Origin: Ascidiimonas meishanensis
Lineage (GTDB): Bacteria; Bacteroidota; Bacteroidia; Flavobacteriales; Flavobacteriaceae
Assembly: GCF_037782385.1 (NCBI RefSeq)
Contig: NZ_JBBEXD010000007.1
Span: 111,435 to 175,434, forward strand
Direction: 5' to 3'
DNA length: 64,000 bases
In this document: piece by piece, positions 51,672-61,296 of the stretch
How positions within the stretch are numbered: the first letter of the stretch is position 1
How the letters are laid out: each line of letters opens with the position of its first letter
Program-made: the position numbers and the translations under genes
Notes under the pieces: model-generated
Told to the model about the DNA's origin: nothing
The model's database searches: none
What the model saw: the letters and a program-made list of their open reading frames with translations, nothing else

Positions 51672-53708
51672 TTATTTTGTGAGAAGCCCTGCTCTTCTTA
51701 AGAGTGCGTCAGATTGCGGCTCCTGCCCTCTAAATTTTTTATACAGCTTCATAGGAGCTTCTATTCCACCTTTGGAAAGTACGTGATCTTTAAAACTTTT
51801 TGCAGTATTATTATCAAATATTCCTTTCTCTTTAAATAACTCAAATGCATCTGCATCAAGAACTTCTGCCCATTTATAACTATAATATCCTGAAGAATAT
51901 CCACCTTGGAAAATATGAGAAAATGCAGTACTCATACAGGTTTCAGAGGTTGCCGGATAGAAAGTAATATTCTTAAAAACCGCATCTTCTAATTTTTTAA
52001 CATCTTTTATATTTTTAGGGTCTTCTGAATGCCATTTCATATCTAACAAGCCAAAACTTATCTGTCTTAGGGTTTGCATCCCTTCCATAAAGGTTGCTGA
52101 TTCTTTTATTTTTGTGATAAAATGCATTGGCAATACCTCATCTGTTTCATAATGCCTTGCGAAAATTTCCAACGCTTCTTTTTCATAACACCAGTTCTCC
52201 ATTATCTGGCTGGGGAGTTCAACAAAATCCCAATAGACATTAGTGCCACTCAAACTGGGATATACAGTGTTTGCAAGTATACCATGTAAAGCATGTCCAA
52301 ACTCGTGAAACAAAGTTGTAACCTCATTAAAAGTAAGTAATGAAGGTTTATTATCAGTAGGTTTTGTGAAGTTACATACAATTGATATGTGGGGACGTTC
52401 ATTTACGCCATCTTTGATACTTTGCGTTTTATAGGAAGTCATCCATGCACCGTTGCGTTTTCCTGGTCTAGGATGAAAATCCGCATAAAATATGGCAACT
52501 AATTCATTGTTTTCACCAGTTACCTTATAAGTTTTTACATCTTCATGATATTTGTCTATTGTATCTATTTCTTCAAAAGATAAATTATATAACCGTTTGG
52601 CTATGGTAAAAACACCAGAAATAACATTTTCTAGTTTAAAATACGGTTTTAGTTTTTCATCATCAAGGTTAAAAAGTTGTTGCTTTAACTTCTCTTTATA
52701 ATAAGCGGCATCCCATTTCTGTAATTTTTGGATTCCGTCTAGCTTTTTTGCAAAATCACCTAGCTGCTTAAATTCTTTTTCAGCTGCGGGTTTTGCCTTT
52801 TTTAACAAATCTTCCAGAAAACTCATAACAGTTTTAGGATTTTCTGCCATTCGCTCCTCTAATACATAATGTGCATGGCTTTCATATCCTAACAGTTGAG
52901 CTCTTTCATATCTTAAGGCAACTATTTGTTGTATGTTAGATTGATTATCTAACTCATCTTTATGAAAACCTTTACTATTGAATGCTTTAAACATTTTTTC
53001 CCGAAGCGCTCTGTTCTTTGCATAAGTCATAAATGGCAGATAACTAGGATAAGCCAGGGTAAAGATGTACCCACTTTTGTCTTTTTGTTTGGCAGCTAAG
53101 GCAGCACTGTTGATTACATCATCTGGAAGTCCTTTTAACTGATCTTTATCTGTAACGTGTAATTCAAATTTATTTGTTTCTGCCAATACGTTCTCACCAA
53201 ATTTTAATTTAAGCTGAGATAATTGCTTGTCAATAGCCCTAAGGCGTTCTTTTTCCTCAGAATTAAGGTTGGCTCCGTTTCTCACAAAGCTTTTATACTT
53301 TTTGTCTAGCAGTGTTTGTTGTTCAATACTCAGTTTTAAGTTGTCTTTTTGGAGATAGACACTTTTTATTCTTTTAAAAAGATCTTGATTGAGGTTAATG
53401 TCATTTTCATAATCAGACATTATGGGAGATACTTGCTGTGCGATTTTCTGAATTTCAGGATTGGTTTCCGCATTGTTTAAGTTAAAGAATATACTATGGA
53501 TACGACTCAGCTGTTCTCCAACAAATTCTAGTGCTTCTATAGTATTCTCATAGCTTGGTGTTGCAGAATTATGCGTTATTTCTTCTATTTCTTTGTGTGC
53601 TTTATCTATTTCCTTTATAAATGCGGGTAAAAAATCCTCGTTTTTTATTTCAGAAAAAGGGGCGGTATTAAATGGTTTTGAGAATTTGCTATTTAAAATT
53701 GTATCCAT
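51672..53708 (-). CDS. M3 family oligopeptidase
   Basis: A 678-residue thimet-oligopeptidase-like zinc peptidase. The catalytic motif HEFGH is at 468-472 with the third ligand Glu further on (YWDFVELPSQIMENW). Length and ends match the Dcp/OpdA group, which hydrolyses short peptides; no signal peptide, so probably cytoplasmic, though the Dcp versus oligopeptidase A split is not resolved. Single minus-strand gene. Confidence 0.93.
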   Translation of the reverse strand: MDTILNSKFSKPFNTAPFSEIKNEDFLPAFIKEIDKAHKEIEEITHNSATPSYENTIEALEFVGEQLSRIHSIFFNLNNAETNPEIQKIAQQVSPIMSDYENDINLNQDLFKRIKSVYLQKDNLKLSIEQQTLLDKKYKSFVRNGANLNSEEKERLRAIDKQLSQLKLKFGENVLAETNKFELHVTDKDQLKGLPDDVINSAALAAKQKDKSGYIFTLAYPSYLPFMTYAKNRALREKMFKAFNSKGFHKDELDNQSNIQQIVALRYERAQLLGYESHAHYVLEERMAENPKTVMSFLEDLLKKAKPAAEKEFKQLGDFAKKLDGIQKLQKWDAAYYKEKLKQQLFNLDDEKLKPYFKLENVISGVFTIAKRLYNLSFEEIDTIDKYHEDVKTYKVTGENNELVAIFYADFHPRPGKRNGAWMTSYKTQSIKDGVNERPHISIVCNFTKPTDNKPSLLTFNEVTTLFHEFGHALHGILANTVYPSLSGTNVYWDFVELPSQIMENWCYEKEALEIFARHYETDEVLPMHFITKIKESATFMEGMQTLRQISFGLLDMKWHSEDPKNIKDVKKLEDAVFKNITFYPATSETCMSTAFSHIFQGGYSSGYYSYKWAEVLDADAFELFKEKGIFDNNTAKSFKDHVLSKGGIEAPMKLYKKFRGQEPQSDALLRRAGLLTK

Positions 53709-53881
53709 TTCTTGTTTTTTATCGATTAAAATAGTCTTTCATCGAGAAGTGAAATCTAAAAATCTGTTATTTACGTAGTTACCTAAAAATACTTATAGTA
53801 GAAAAATTACTTGCCAAATTGAATTTTAACCTAGTTAATAACCTATTAAGTTTTAGGTCATTCATATTTTTTGATTAGCAG

Positions 53882-53911
53882 CAAAACCCTGAAATTTATT
53901 TCGGGGTTTTG
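53882..53911 (-). terminator. Terminator of the purK-purE unit
   Basis: A 13-bp stem with one G-U pair (53882-53894 with 53899-53911) directly next to the purE stop; ends in UUUU on the minus strand. Confidence 0.8.
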
Positions 53912-53912
53912 T

Positions 53913-54395
53913 TTATAATACTTCTTTAGCTCCTTTAACAACTTTTTGTTTTAATCCCTCTTTATAGACCAGTATTTTGTCTAGTACACAATTATCACTA
54001 CTGCCTATAATTTGTGCCGCCAAAATACCTGCATTTTTAGCACCATTAAGGGCAACCGTAGCAACAGGTACACCTCCGGGCATTTGCAGAATGGAAAGTA
54101 TAGAATCCCAACCATCTATGGAATTACTGCTTTTTACAGGCACTCCAATTACCGGAAGAGGAGACAAAGAGGCAACCATACCGGGTAAATGCGCAGCACC
54201 ACCGGCACCAGCAATGATTACAGAAATCCCTCTTTTATGAGCATTCTTTCCAAAATCAAATAATTTTTCAGGTGTACGGTGCGCAGACACAATATCCACT
54301 TCTACCATAATATCAAAACCTTTTAAAATATCTATAGCTTCTTGCATTACTGGAAGGTCACTGGTACTACCCATAATTACGGCTACTTTTGTCAT
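53913..54395 (-). CDS. purE: 5-(carboxyamino)imidazole ribonucleotide mutase
   Basis: A 160-residue PurE: GSTSDLPVM phosphate loop, VSAHRTPEKL, IAGAGGAAHLPGM and GVPVKSS are all intact. It moves the carboxyl group of N5-CAIR to C4 in purine synthesis. Second gene after purK with a 13-bp gap. Confidence 0.97.
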   Translation of the reverse strand: MTKVAVIMGSTSDLPVMQEAIDILKGFDIMVEVDIVSAHRTPEKLFDFGKNAHKRGISVIIAGAGGAAHLPGMVASLSPLPVIGVPVKSSNSIDGWDSILSILQMPGGVPVATVALNGAKNAGILAAQIIGSSDNCVLDKILVYKEGLKQKVVKGAKEVL

Positions 54396-54408
54396 TGCTG
54401 AATTTTGT

Positions 54409-55578
54409 TTAAGGGTTACTGTTATTTTTTGAGATTACATGAATTGTTTTCTTTACAGTTGCAGCAGTTTCTCTTGCTTTTTGCATATCTTCATTTATGA
54501 TAGTGACATGTCCCATCTTTCTAAAAGGACGGGTCTCTCTTTTACCATAAATATGAGGCGTAACACCACTTATTTTTAAGATGTCTTCTATGTTTTCATA
54601 ATGTACTAAGCCGGTATGTCCCTCGGCACCTACCAAATTAACCATCACGGCATTTACTTTACTTTCTGTACTTCCCAAAGGCATGTCTAGTATGGCACGA
54701 AGGTGCTGCTCAAATTGATTAGTATAGGCTCCTTCAATGCTATAATGACCGCTGTTATGAGGTCTTGGGGCAACTTCATTTACCAAAATTTGGTTTTCTT
54801 CTGTAAGAAACATTTCTACAGCTAAAAGACCTACGTGTTTAAACGCATCTGCTACACGCAATGCAATTAATTGCGCTTTTTCAGCTACTTTAGGATCAAT
54901 TCTCGCCGGACAAATTACATATTCTACCTGATTAGCTTGAGGATGAAACTCCATTTCTACTACAGGATAAGTAGCAAGTTGACCACTAGCGCTTCTGGCA
55001 ACGATAACTGCCAATTCATTTTTAAAAGGGATAAGAGCTTCCGTAATACATTCAGAATCCGGTAAACCTTCCAAATCAGAATATGTTTTAATGATTTTAA
55101 CACCCTGCCCATCATATCCAAATTGTGCACTCTTCCAAACAAAGGGAAATTGTAGTGATTCATTTTCAAGAGCGGTTTCAATTTGATCTCCATAGGCAAA
55201 CCTCGAAAAAGGTGCGGTGGGGATATTATGATCTATATAAAATAGTTTTTGCCTTCCCTTGTTTTGAATAATTTTTAAGGTGTCAGAGGATGGATATACT
55301 TTAACACCTTCCTCTTCCAATTTTTCTAATGCAGCAACATTTACATGTTCTATTTCAATAGTGAGCACATCTGCCTTTTTTCCAAAGTTATATACACTAT
55401 CAAAATCCATTAGGTCACCCGTTACAAATTCATTACAAGCAATTCTACAAGGAGCTTGATCAGAGGAGTCCATTACTAAGGTGAAAATATCATATTTTCT
55501 GGTTTCGTAAAGCAACATTTTACCAAGTTGGCCACCACCTAAAATACCGAGTTTGAAATTTGAAGAAAAGTAATCCAT
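54409..55578 (-). CDS. purK: 5-(carboxyamino)imidazole ribonucleotide synthase
   Basis: A 389-residue ATP-grasp enzyme making N5-CAIR from AIR, bicarbonate and ATP. Marks are LGILGGGQLGKM, FVWKSAQFGYDGQGV and NEVAPRPHNSGHYSIE. I start at the ATG at 55578 (MDYFSSNFKLGIL); a TTG six codons upstream (55596) has no support. Translated with purE, the next step in the pathway. Confidence 0.96.
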   Translation of the reverse strand: MDYFSSNFKLGILGGGQLGKMLLYETRKYDIFTLVMDSSDQAPCRIACNEFVTGDLMDFDSVYNFGKKADVLTIEIEHVNVAALEKLEEEGVKVYPSSDTLKIIQNKGRQKLFYIDHNIPTAPFSRFAYGDQIETALENESLQFPFVWKSAQFGYDGQGVKIIKTYSDLEGLPDSECITEALIPFKNELAVIVARSASGQLATYPVVEMEFHPQANQVEYVICPARIDPKVAEKAQLIALRVADAFKHVGLLAVEMFLTEENQILVNEVAPRPHNSGHYSIEGAYTNQFEQHLRAILDMPLGSTESKVNAVMVNLVGAEGHTGLVHYENIEDILKISGVTPHIYGKRETRPFRKMGHVTIINEDMQKARETAATVKKTIHVISKNNSNP

Positions 55579-55777
55579 GAAATTAAGTATTCGCAATTTA
55601 TTACGATTTGTAAAATTAACGCATATTCATGTATTTTACGATTCAGATGGCATTTTTATCAAAATTTTTAGTTTTACGCCACATAGATGAATGAAGCTTT
55701 TTTCATGCAGTACTAAAATAGTAATACAATATGTGGTAAACTCTATATTGCAACTGCGGGTTATCGACTGTAATTGT

Positions 55778-55785
55778 TATCTTTG
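55778..55785 (+). promoter_or_regulatory. -7 promoter element of hpt-adk
   Basis: TATCTTTG, 22 bp before the TTG start. The only upstream TTG is 27 nt away, longer than the usual spacing. Confidence 0.5.
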
Positions 55786-55807
55786 CCTTCTTAAATTGTA
55801 AAGTGCT

Positions 55808-56917
55808 TTGATAAAACTTCATGATAAATATTTCAAGCCTTATATTTCTGCCGAGCAAATAAATGCGGTGGTTAAAGAAATGGCGCGTGAAATTGCCGAA
55901 GATTTTAAAGATGAGGTTCCTATATTTGTTTGTGTTTTGAATGGGGCGTTTATGTTTGCTTCAGATCTTTTAAAACATTATCCATATCCATGTGAAATTA
56001 GTTTTGTAAAGTTGAGCTCTTACAAAGGGCTTTCCTCTACTGGAATTGTGAAAACACTACTGGATGTTTCATCAGATGTTTCTGGGAGAAGTGTGGTGAT
56101 TATTGAAGATATTATAGATACTGGACGTACGCTAAAGGAGCTCATTCATTTATTTTCAGATAGCAATGTTAAGCAATTTAAGGTAGCATCTATGTTTTAT
56201 AAAGAGGATGTTTACAACGGTGAATATAATATTGATTATGTTGGAGTTAAGATCCCAAATCATTTTATAGTAGGGTACGGACTGGATTACGATGAACTGG
56301 GCAGGAACCTGCCGGAAGTATATAAAATAAATACGAACACAGATATGATTAATCTTGTTATTTTTGGAAAACCAGGTGCGGGTAAAGGCACTCAGGCTAA
56401 TTTCTTAAAAGAAGAATATAACCTTGTACATATTTCTACAGGAGATGTTTTTAGATATAATATAAAGAATGAAACAGATTTAGGAAAACTGGCTAAATCA
56501 TTTATTGATAAAGGTGATTTAGTTCCTGATGAAGTAACCATTAATATGTTGAAAGCGGAGGTAGAAAAAAATCCTGATGCAGCTGGTTTTATTTTTGATG
56601 GATTTCCAAGAACAGATGCACAGGCCAATGCACTAGATGTGCTGCTAGATGCAAAAAACATGACTGTAAGTGCCACTATTGCTTTAGAAGCAGATGATGA
56701 TATTCTGGTGGAAAGATTATTGGAAAGAGGAAAAGAAAGTGGACGAACAGACGATCAGGATGAAGACAAAATAAGAAATCGTTTTGCAGAGTACAATGAG
56801 AAGACAGCGCCTTTAATGGATTATTACAGATCTCAAGGAAAATTTCATAGTGTGAATGGCGTAGGTTCTATTGAAGAAATTACTAAAAAATTAAAGACCA
56901 TAATTGATACACTTTAA
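55808..56917 (+). CDS. Hypoxanthine phosphoribosyltransferase-adenylate kinase fusion (TTG start)
   Basis: A 369-residue two-domain protein. Residues 1-175 are a hypoxanthine phosphoribosyltransferase with the PRPP loop VVIIEDIIDTGRTL; residues 180-369 are adenylate kinase with P-loop GKPGAGKGTQ and DGFPRTDAQA, with a short lid (about RTDDQDEDKIRNRF). The start is TTG at 55808: MIKLHDKYFKPYI is the normal N-terminus of flavobacterial Hpt, and no ATG fits. The fusion joins purine salvage to adenylate balancing and is known in Flavobacteriia. Followed by obgE on the same strand. Confidence 0.94.
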   Translation: MIKLHDKYFKPYISAEQINAVVKEMAREIAEDFKDEVPIFVCVLNGAFMFASDLLKHYPYPCEISFVKLSSYKGLSSTGIVKTLLDVSSDVSGRSVVIIEDIIDTGRTLKELIHLFSDSNVKQFKVASMFYKEDVYNGEYNIDYVGVKIPNHFIVGYGLDYDELGRNLPEVYKINTNTDMINLVIFGKPGAGKGTQANFLKEEYNLVHISTGDVFRYNIKNETDLGKLAKSFIDKGDLVPDEVTINMLKAEVEKNPDAAGFIFDGFPRTDAQANALDVLLDAKNMTVSATIALEADDDILVERLLERGKESGRTDDQDEDKIRNRFAEYNEKTAPLMDYYRSQGKFHSVNGVGSIEEITKKLKTIIDTL

Positions 56918-56974
56918 CCACATGGTTAAAAGTTGAGAAAGAGAGGGTTTAATCAATAAGACAATAAAGAAAAA

Positions 56975-57997
56975 ATGACGGAAGGAAATTTTGTTGATTA
57001 TGCAAAAATCTTTGTTTCTTCAGGAAAAGGGGGACAAGGTTCATCACACCTTCATCGTGAAAAGTACATCACGAAAGGAGGGCCAGATGGTGGAGATGGA
57101 GGTAGAGGTGGCCATATCATTGTGAAAGGAAATAAAAACCTGTGGACCCTTTATCAATTTAAATTCAAAAAACACTTTAAATCTGAACCGGGAGGTGCCG
57201 GTAGTAAAAGTAGAAGTAGTGGTGCTAATGGCAAGGATGTGTATATGGATGTTCCCCTTGGCACAGTCATTAAAGATGCTGAAACAAAGCAAATAATCTT
57301 TGAAATCACAGAAGATGGTCAAGAGTTTATTCTTTCTAGAGGCGGAAAAGGCGGCTTGGGTAATTGGCATTTTAGAAGTTCAACGAACCAAACTCCTAGA
57401 TATGCACAACCAGGACTTCCAGGAGAAGAGAAGAATATAATTCTTGAATTAAAAGTATTAGCAGATGTTGGTCTTGTAGGATTTCCAAATGCTGGAAAAT
57501 CAACACTTTTATCCGTAATTACTTCTGCCAAACCCAAAATAGCGAATTATGAATTTACGACTCTTAAGCCTAATCTTGGGATTGTGGCTTATAGAGATTT
57601 TAAAACGTTTGTAATGGCAGATATCCCCGGTATCATAGAAGGTGCTGCCGAAGGAAAAGGACTAGGACATTATTTCTTAAGACATATTGAACGTAACTCT
57701 ACGTTACTTTTTTTAATACCTGCCGATAGTAAGGATATTTCAAAAGAATATGAAATTTTACTTCACGAATTACGAAAGTATAATCCTGAATTATTGGATA
57801 AGGAACGATATATAGCTATTTCTAAAAGCGATATGTTGGATGAGGAGTTAAAAGCAGAAATGAAAGTTGAGCTGGATAAGCAACTTCCAATTCCTTATAT
57901 GTTTATTTCATCTGTAGCACAAGAAGGAATTACTGAATTGAAAGACAAACTTTGGGCAATGCTGAATCCAGTTAATAATGAGGTCGAGAATAGTTGA
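56975..57997 (+). CDS. obgE: GTPase ObgE/CgtA
   Basis: A 340-residue Obg protein: the glycine-rich Obg fold (GGPDGGDGGRGGHII) up to about 160, then a G domain with GFPNAGKST, a DIPGIIEGAAEGKGLG switch II and AISKSDML. It lacks the extra C-terminal domain of some Obg proteins. Obg is involved in 50S assembly and stringent responses. The ion-channel gene starts 20 bp inside its end. Confidence 0.96.
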   Translation: MTEGNFVDYAKIFVSSGKGGQGSSHLHREKYITKGGPDGGDGGRGGHIIVKGNKNLWTLYQFKFKKHFKSEPGGAGSKSRSSGANGKDVYMDVPLGTVIKDAETKQIIFEITEDGQEFILSRGGKGGLGNWHFRSSTNQTPRYAQPGLPGEEKNIILELKVLADVGLVGFPNAGKSTLLSVITSAKPKIANYEFTTLKPNLGIVAYRDFKTFVMADIPGIIEGAAEGKGLGHYFLRHIERNSTLLFLIPADSKDISKEYEILLHELRKYNPELLDKERYIAISKSDMLDEELKAEMKVELDKQLPIPYMFISSVAQEGITELKDKLWAMLNPVNNEVENS

Positions 57998-58688
57998 TTT
58001 TGTTGATGATCCTAATTCTAAAGGGGGTAAGTTATTTTCTATAGTAGTGCAGGCACTTATTTTAGTGTCTATTATTACTTTTTCTATTGAAACAATTCCG
58101 GATATTTCTCCCTCAACCCGATTCTATCTTAATAGGATTGAGGCATTTTGTGTGATTGTATTTACAGTAGAATATTTTCTTCGAATCTATGCGAGTACTA
58201 ATAAACTCAAATTTATATTTAGTTTTTTCGGGTTAATTGATTTGTTAGCAATACTACCATTTTACCTAACCTTGGGTATAGACCTTAGATCTGTAAGAGC
58301 GTTAAGACTATTAAGAATTTTTAGATTGCTAAAATTGGTTAGATACAACCAAGTTATCATGAAGTTCAACAAAGCACTTTCCTTTGCTAAAGAAGAACTC
58401 AATTTGTTTTTTTTTATTACCGTAATCCTCATCTATCTTGCCGCTGTTGGGATCTATTATTTTGAGAATGAGATACAGCCAGAAAATTTTGGGTCTGTCT
58501 TTGATAGTCTTTGGTGGGCGGTAGCCACATTAACTACAGTAGGTTATGGTGACGTATACCCAATTACAACTGGAGGTAAAATATTTACTTTCTTTGTGCT
58601 ACTTATTGGGTTGGGAATAGTTGCTGTTCCTGCTGGTATCATATCATCTGCTTTGACAAAAGCAGTTGAAGAAAAGAAAAAAGAATAA
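57978..58688 (+). CDS. Voltage-gated potassium channel-type ion transporter
   Basis: A 236-residue six-helix channel subunit. Helix S4 carries regularly spaced Arg (RSVRALRLLRIFRLLKLVR, 104-122), and the pore loop has the K+ selectivity filter TVGYGD at 187-192. No ligand-binding domain follows S6. The start overlaps the obgE end by 20 bp. Likely a tetrameric inner-membrane K+ channel; voltage gating is inferred from S4. Confidence 0.92.
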   Translation: MRSRIVDFVDDPNSKGGKLFSIVVQALILVSIITFSIETIPDISPSTRFYLNRIEAFCVIVFTVEYFLRIYASTNKLKFIFSFFGLIDLLAILPFYLTLGIDLRSVRALRLLRIFRLLKLVRYNQVIMKFNKALSFAKEELNLFFFITVILIYLAAVGIYYFENEIQPENFGSVFDSLWWAVATLTTVGYGDVYPITTGGKIFTFFVLLIGLGIVAVPAGIISSALTKAVEEKKKE

Positions 58689-58754
58689 TTGTCTTTTCAA
58701 AAATGCTTACTTACTAAAAATCCTTTCTTAACTTTAAGAATAAAATTAGCCAAG

Positions 58755-59276
58755 ATGAAAAAGATATGTTGTATTGTAATAATGGTATTGGTAAGCTGTA
58801 GTGCTCCTAGAATAACGTTTGACTATGATAAATCACTAAGTTTTGATCAATTTACTACTTATAATTATTATCCTGAATTAATTACAGGAATGAATGAATT
58901 GGATGATAAAAGATTATTTTTTAAGGTAGATTCAATACTGCAGACTAAAGGTTTTAGTAAAGTTGAAAACCCAGAATTATTTTTGAATGTTACAGCAACT
59001 CGCTTTGAGGCAGGGAATCCTTTTTCTGTTAATTTGGGGGTAGGTAGTGTAGGGCGCAGAGGTGGAGTAGGAGTTTCCGGAGGAGTTCCTGTAGGAGGAA
59101 CCACTTTAAATGAAGAACTTTTATTTGATATAATTGATACCGAAAAAAACGAATTGATCTGGCAGGGAAGATCGGAGAAACGAGTTCCAAATAAAACGAC
59201 TCCATTGGCTCGTGAACAATATTTTGGTCTCGTAGTGGCAAAGGTTTTTGAGAAGTTTCCACCGAAAAAAAAGTAG
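58755..59276 (+). CDS. DUF4136 domain lipoprotein
   Basis: A 174-residue lipoprotein (lipobox VSC, signal IVIMVLVSC) with a DUF4136 domain: FDYDKSLSFDQFTTYNYYP, LFLNVTATRF and LIWQGRSEKRV. The centre has a glycine-valine-rich run (about 90-115). Probably on the outer membrane, periplasmic face; function unknown. The TTG at 58689 is rejected because the lipobox signal starts at the ATG at 58755. It shares a bidirectional terminator with the OmpA-family gene. Confidence 0.85.
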   Translation: MKKICCIVIMVLVSCSAPRITFDYDKSLSFDQFTTYNYYPELITGMNELDDKRLFFKVDSILQTKGFSKVENPELFLNVTATRFEAGNPFSVNLGVGSVGRRGGVGVSGGVPVGGTTLNEELLFDIIDTEKNELIWQGRSEKRVPNKTTPLAREQYFGLVVAKVFEKFPPKKK

Positions 59277-59292
59277 TTTTTTTTAAAAATTT

Positions 59293-59330
59293 AAAAGGCT
59301 GCCTAAAAAATTTAGACAGCCTTTTGGTTT
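59293..59330 (+). terminator. Bidirectional terminator between DUF4136 and OmpA-family genes
   Basis: A 15-bp stem with one mismatch (59293-59307 with 59311-59325), containing AAAAGGCTG/CAGCCTTTT. T-rich on both strands beyond the stem. Confidence 0.85.
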
Positions 59331-59357
59331 ACACGTTGGGGGGTTAACGGTAAGGTG

Positions 59358-61286
59358 TTAATCAATATTTAGTATTACAAATTCACTTCTTCTATTGAGT
59401 TGATGTTGTTTTGGTGAACATTGAATATTTCCTTCTTCACAATTTACAATCGTTTTGGCTTTTCCATACCCTTTATAAGTAATTCTGGATGCGTCTATGC
59501 CCTTACTAACCATATAATTCATGGTACTTTTAGCTCTTTTCTCGGATAAATATACATTATATTCTTCAGAACCTCGTTGATCTGTATGTGATCCTACTTC
59601 AATATTCATTTTTGGATATTGATTCATCTTGGCAACTACCCCATCTAAGATAGGTTTAGCATCTTGACGAATGTCCCATTTATCAAAATCAAAATAAATA
59701 TTTTCTACTTTAATTAAAAGTTGATCCTCTATCTTCACAAGATCATCGTCTACCTGATCAAAGGATTGCATTATGAAATCTTTAGTAACCTTTTTATTTC
59801 TTTTATCATCTAAGGTAAGCGTTGCTTCCGTGTTGAGGTAGTTGGGCTTTTCTAGTTTGATTTTATAGGTATTATTTCCTTCTAGTTTAAATCTATAATC
59901 TCCTTCCGGACTAGCAGTTAGTTGGTTTATTACATTGTTATCTAAATCGCTAACGGTCATAGATACATTGCCAATAGGTTTTCCTGTATCACTCTCCTTT
60001 ATTTCGCCTTCAACAAATTGAATAGGCGCTATAATACTCAATTCTTTTACCTCTCTTATCCTGTAAATATCATCGTCACCTTTGCCACCTGGACGATTAG
60101 ATGCTACATAACCAATTTGAGTTGCTTCATCTAGATAGAAGGAAAAATCATCATAACCGCTATTAACTGGTAAACCTACATTCACAGGGTTTTGATAAAT
60201 CCCATCTTTAAGTGCGCTTACAAAAACATCTAGAAGTCCCATTCCGGTATGTCCATCAGAAGAAAAATAAAGCATATTACTAGATGAGATAAATGGAAAT
60301 TGTTCTCTTTTATCTGTATTTACTTTTGGCCCCACATTTTTAGGTTCTCCGTAGCTTCCATCTTTTTTTATTTCAACACCATAAATGTCAAAGGATCCAA
60401 AAGAACCCGGCATGTCTGATGAGAAAAACAAATATTTCTCATCTGGCGATAATGCGGGATGTTCTATAGAATATTCGTCACTGTTAAAGGGCAAAGGGGC
60501 AGCATTAGTCCAAACTCCATCAATAAAATTTGCTTTCCATATTTGTAAGTGCGAAATGTTATCTTCATCTTCTGTTTCGCTATTTCGGGTGAAATATACC
60601 GTGAATCCATCTTGTGTAAAAATGGCATTAGATTCGTGAAGTTTGGAGTTAATTGCTTCAGAGAAACCACTTGAAATACTATCTGCAACAATATTCTCTG
60701 AGGCTTCAATCACATATAAGTCTAAATATGCTTGTCCATTCCATTTGTAATTTTTACTAAAAAGACCTGGCTTTTTTCTAGGTGTTGCATACACGATAGA
60801 ATTTCCAAAAGGAAAAGCACCAAAATCAGAATCGGGCGTATTAATTGCCAGATTCTCCATTTCAAAACGGTTTCCAAGTTTTTTTACTTCATTAAGAACT
60901 GCTAGTTCTTCTTGATAGATTGAAACCTTATCTCTTTTTTGTGCATATTTTAACATCCAGTTTTTAGCTTCCTCTTCTTTTCCCTGCGCCATAAGGCTTT
61001 GAGAATATTTAAAAAAGTAGTCTTCTCCAACTTCATCTTGATGAATATCTAAAAGCATTTTATAATAGCGTGCCGCTTCTGGCATCTTTGAATTGTAATA
61101 GTAGGCATCTGCTAATCTCTTCAGTAAATGCGGACTCTTATTCTTTGGGAGGACTTCCAGGTACAAAGGAATCGCTTTGGAGTAGAATGTTTTATCGAAA
61201 TATTTATCGGCTCTAGCAATTGTAGCATTTTGTGCATTTGCGAATGAATACGAAATAAGGAATATTAAAACGACTATTTTTTTCAT
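59358..61286 (-). CDS. OmpA family protein of the gliding/type IX cluster
   Basis: A 642-residue protein: signal peptide, TPR-like helices (about 25-130), a WD40/PD40-type propeller region with repeats such as HPALSPDEKYLFFSSD and SSNMLYFSSDG, a CarboxypepD_reg-like beta domain (about 425-505) and a C-terminal OmpA domain (IYFDFDKWDIRQDA, then VGSHTDQRGSEEYN and LSEKRA) that binds peptidoglycan. Such proteins accompany PorP/SprF and large adhesins and resemble PorE-like anchors. It is the last gene of the three-gene unit, 10 bp after the sprF-like gene. Confidence 0.9.
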   Translation of the reverse strand: MKKIVVLIFLISYSFANAQNATIARADKYFDKTFYSKAIPLYLEVLPKNKSPHLLKRLADAYYYNSKMPEAARYYKMLLDIHQDEVGEDYFFKYSQSLMAQGKEEEAKNWMLKYAQKRDKVSIYQEELAVLNEVKKLGNRFEMENLAINTPDSDFGAFPFGNSIVYATPRKKPGLFSKNYKWNGQAYLDLYVIEASENIVADSISSGFSEAINSKLHESNAIFTQDGFTVYFTRNSETEDEDNISHLQIWKANFIDGVWTNAAPLPFNSDEYSIEHPALSPDEKYLFFSSDMPGSFGSFDIYGVEIKKDGSYGEPKNVGPKVNTDKREQFPFISSSNMLYFSSDGHTGMGLLDVFVSALKDGIYQNPVNVGLPVNSGYDDFSFYLDEATQIGYVASNRPGGKGDDDIYRIREVKELSIIAPIQFVEGEIKESDTGKPIGNVSMTVSDLDNNVINQLTASPEGDYRFKLEGNNTYKIKLEKPNYLNTEATLTLDDKRNKKVTKDFIMQSFDQVDDDLVKIEDQLLIKVENIYFDFDKWDIRQDAKPILDGVVAKMNQYPKMNIEVGSHTDQRGSEEYNVYLSEKRAKSTMNYMVSKGIDASRITYKGYGKAKTIVNCEEGNIQCSPKQHQLNRRSEFVILNID

Positions 61287-61296
61287 AGTAATAGGT

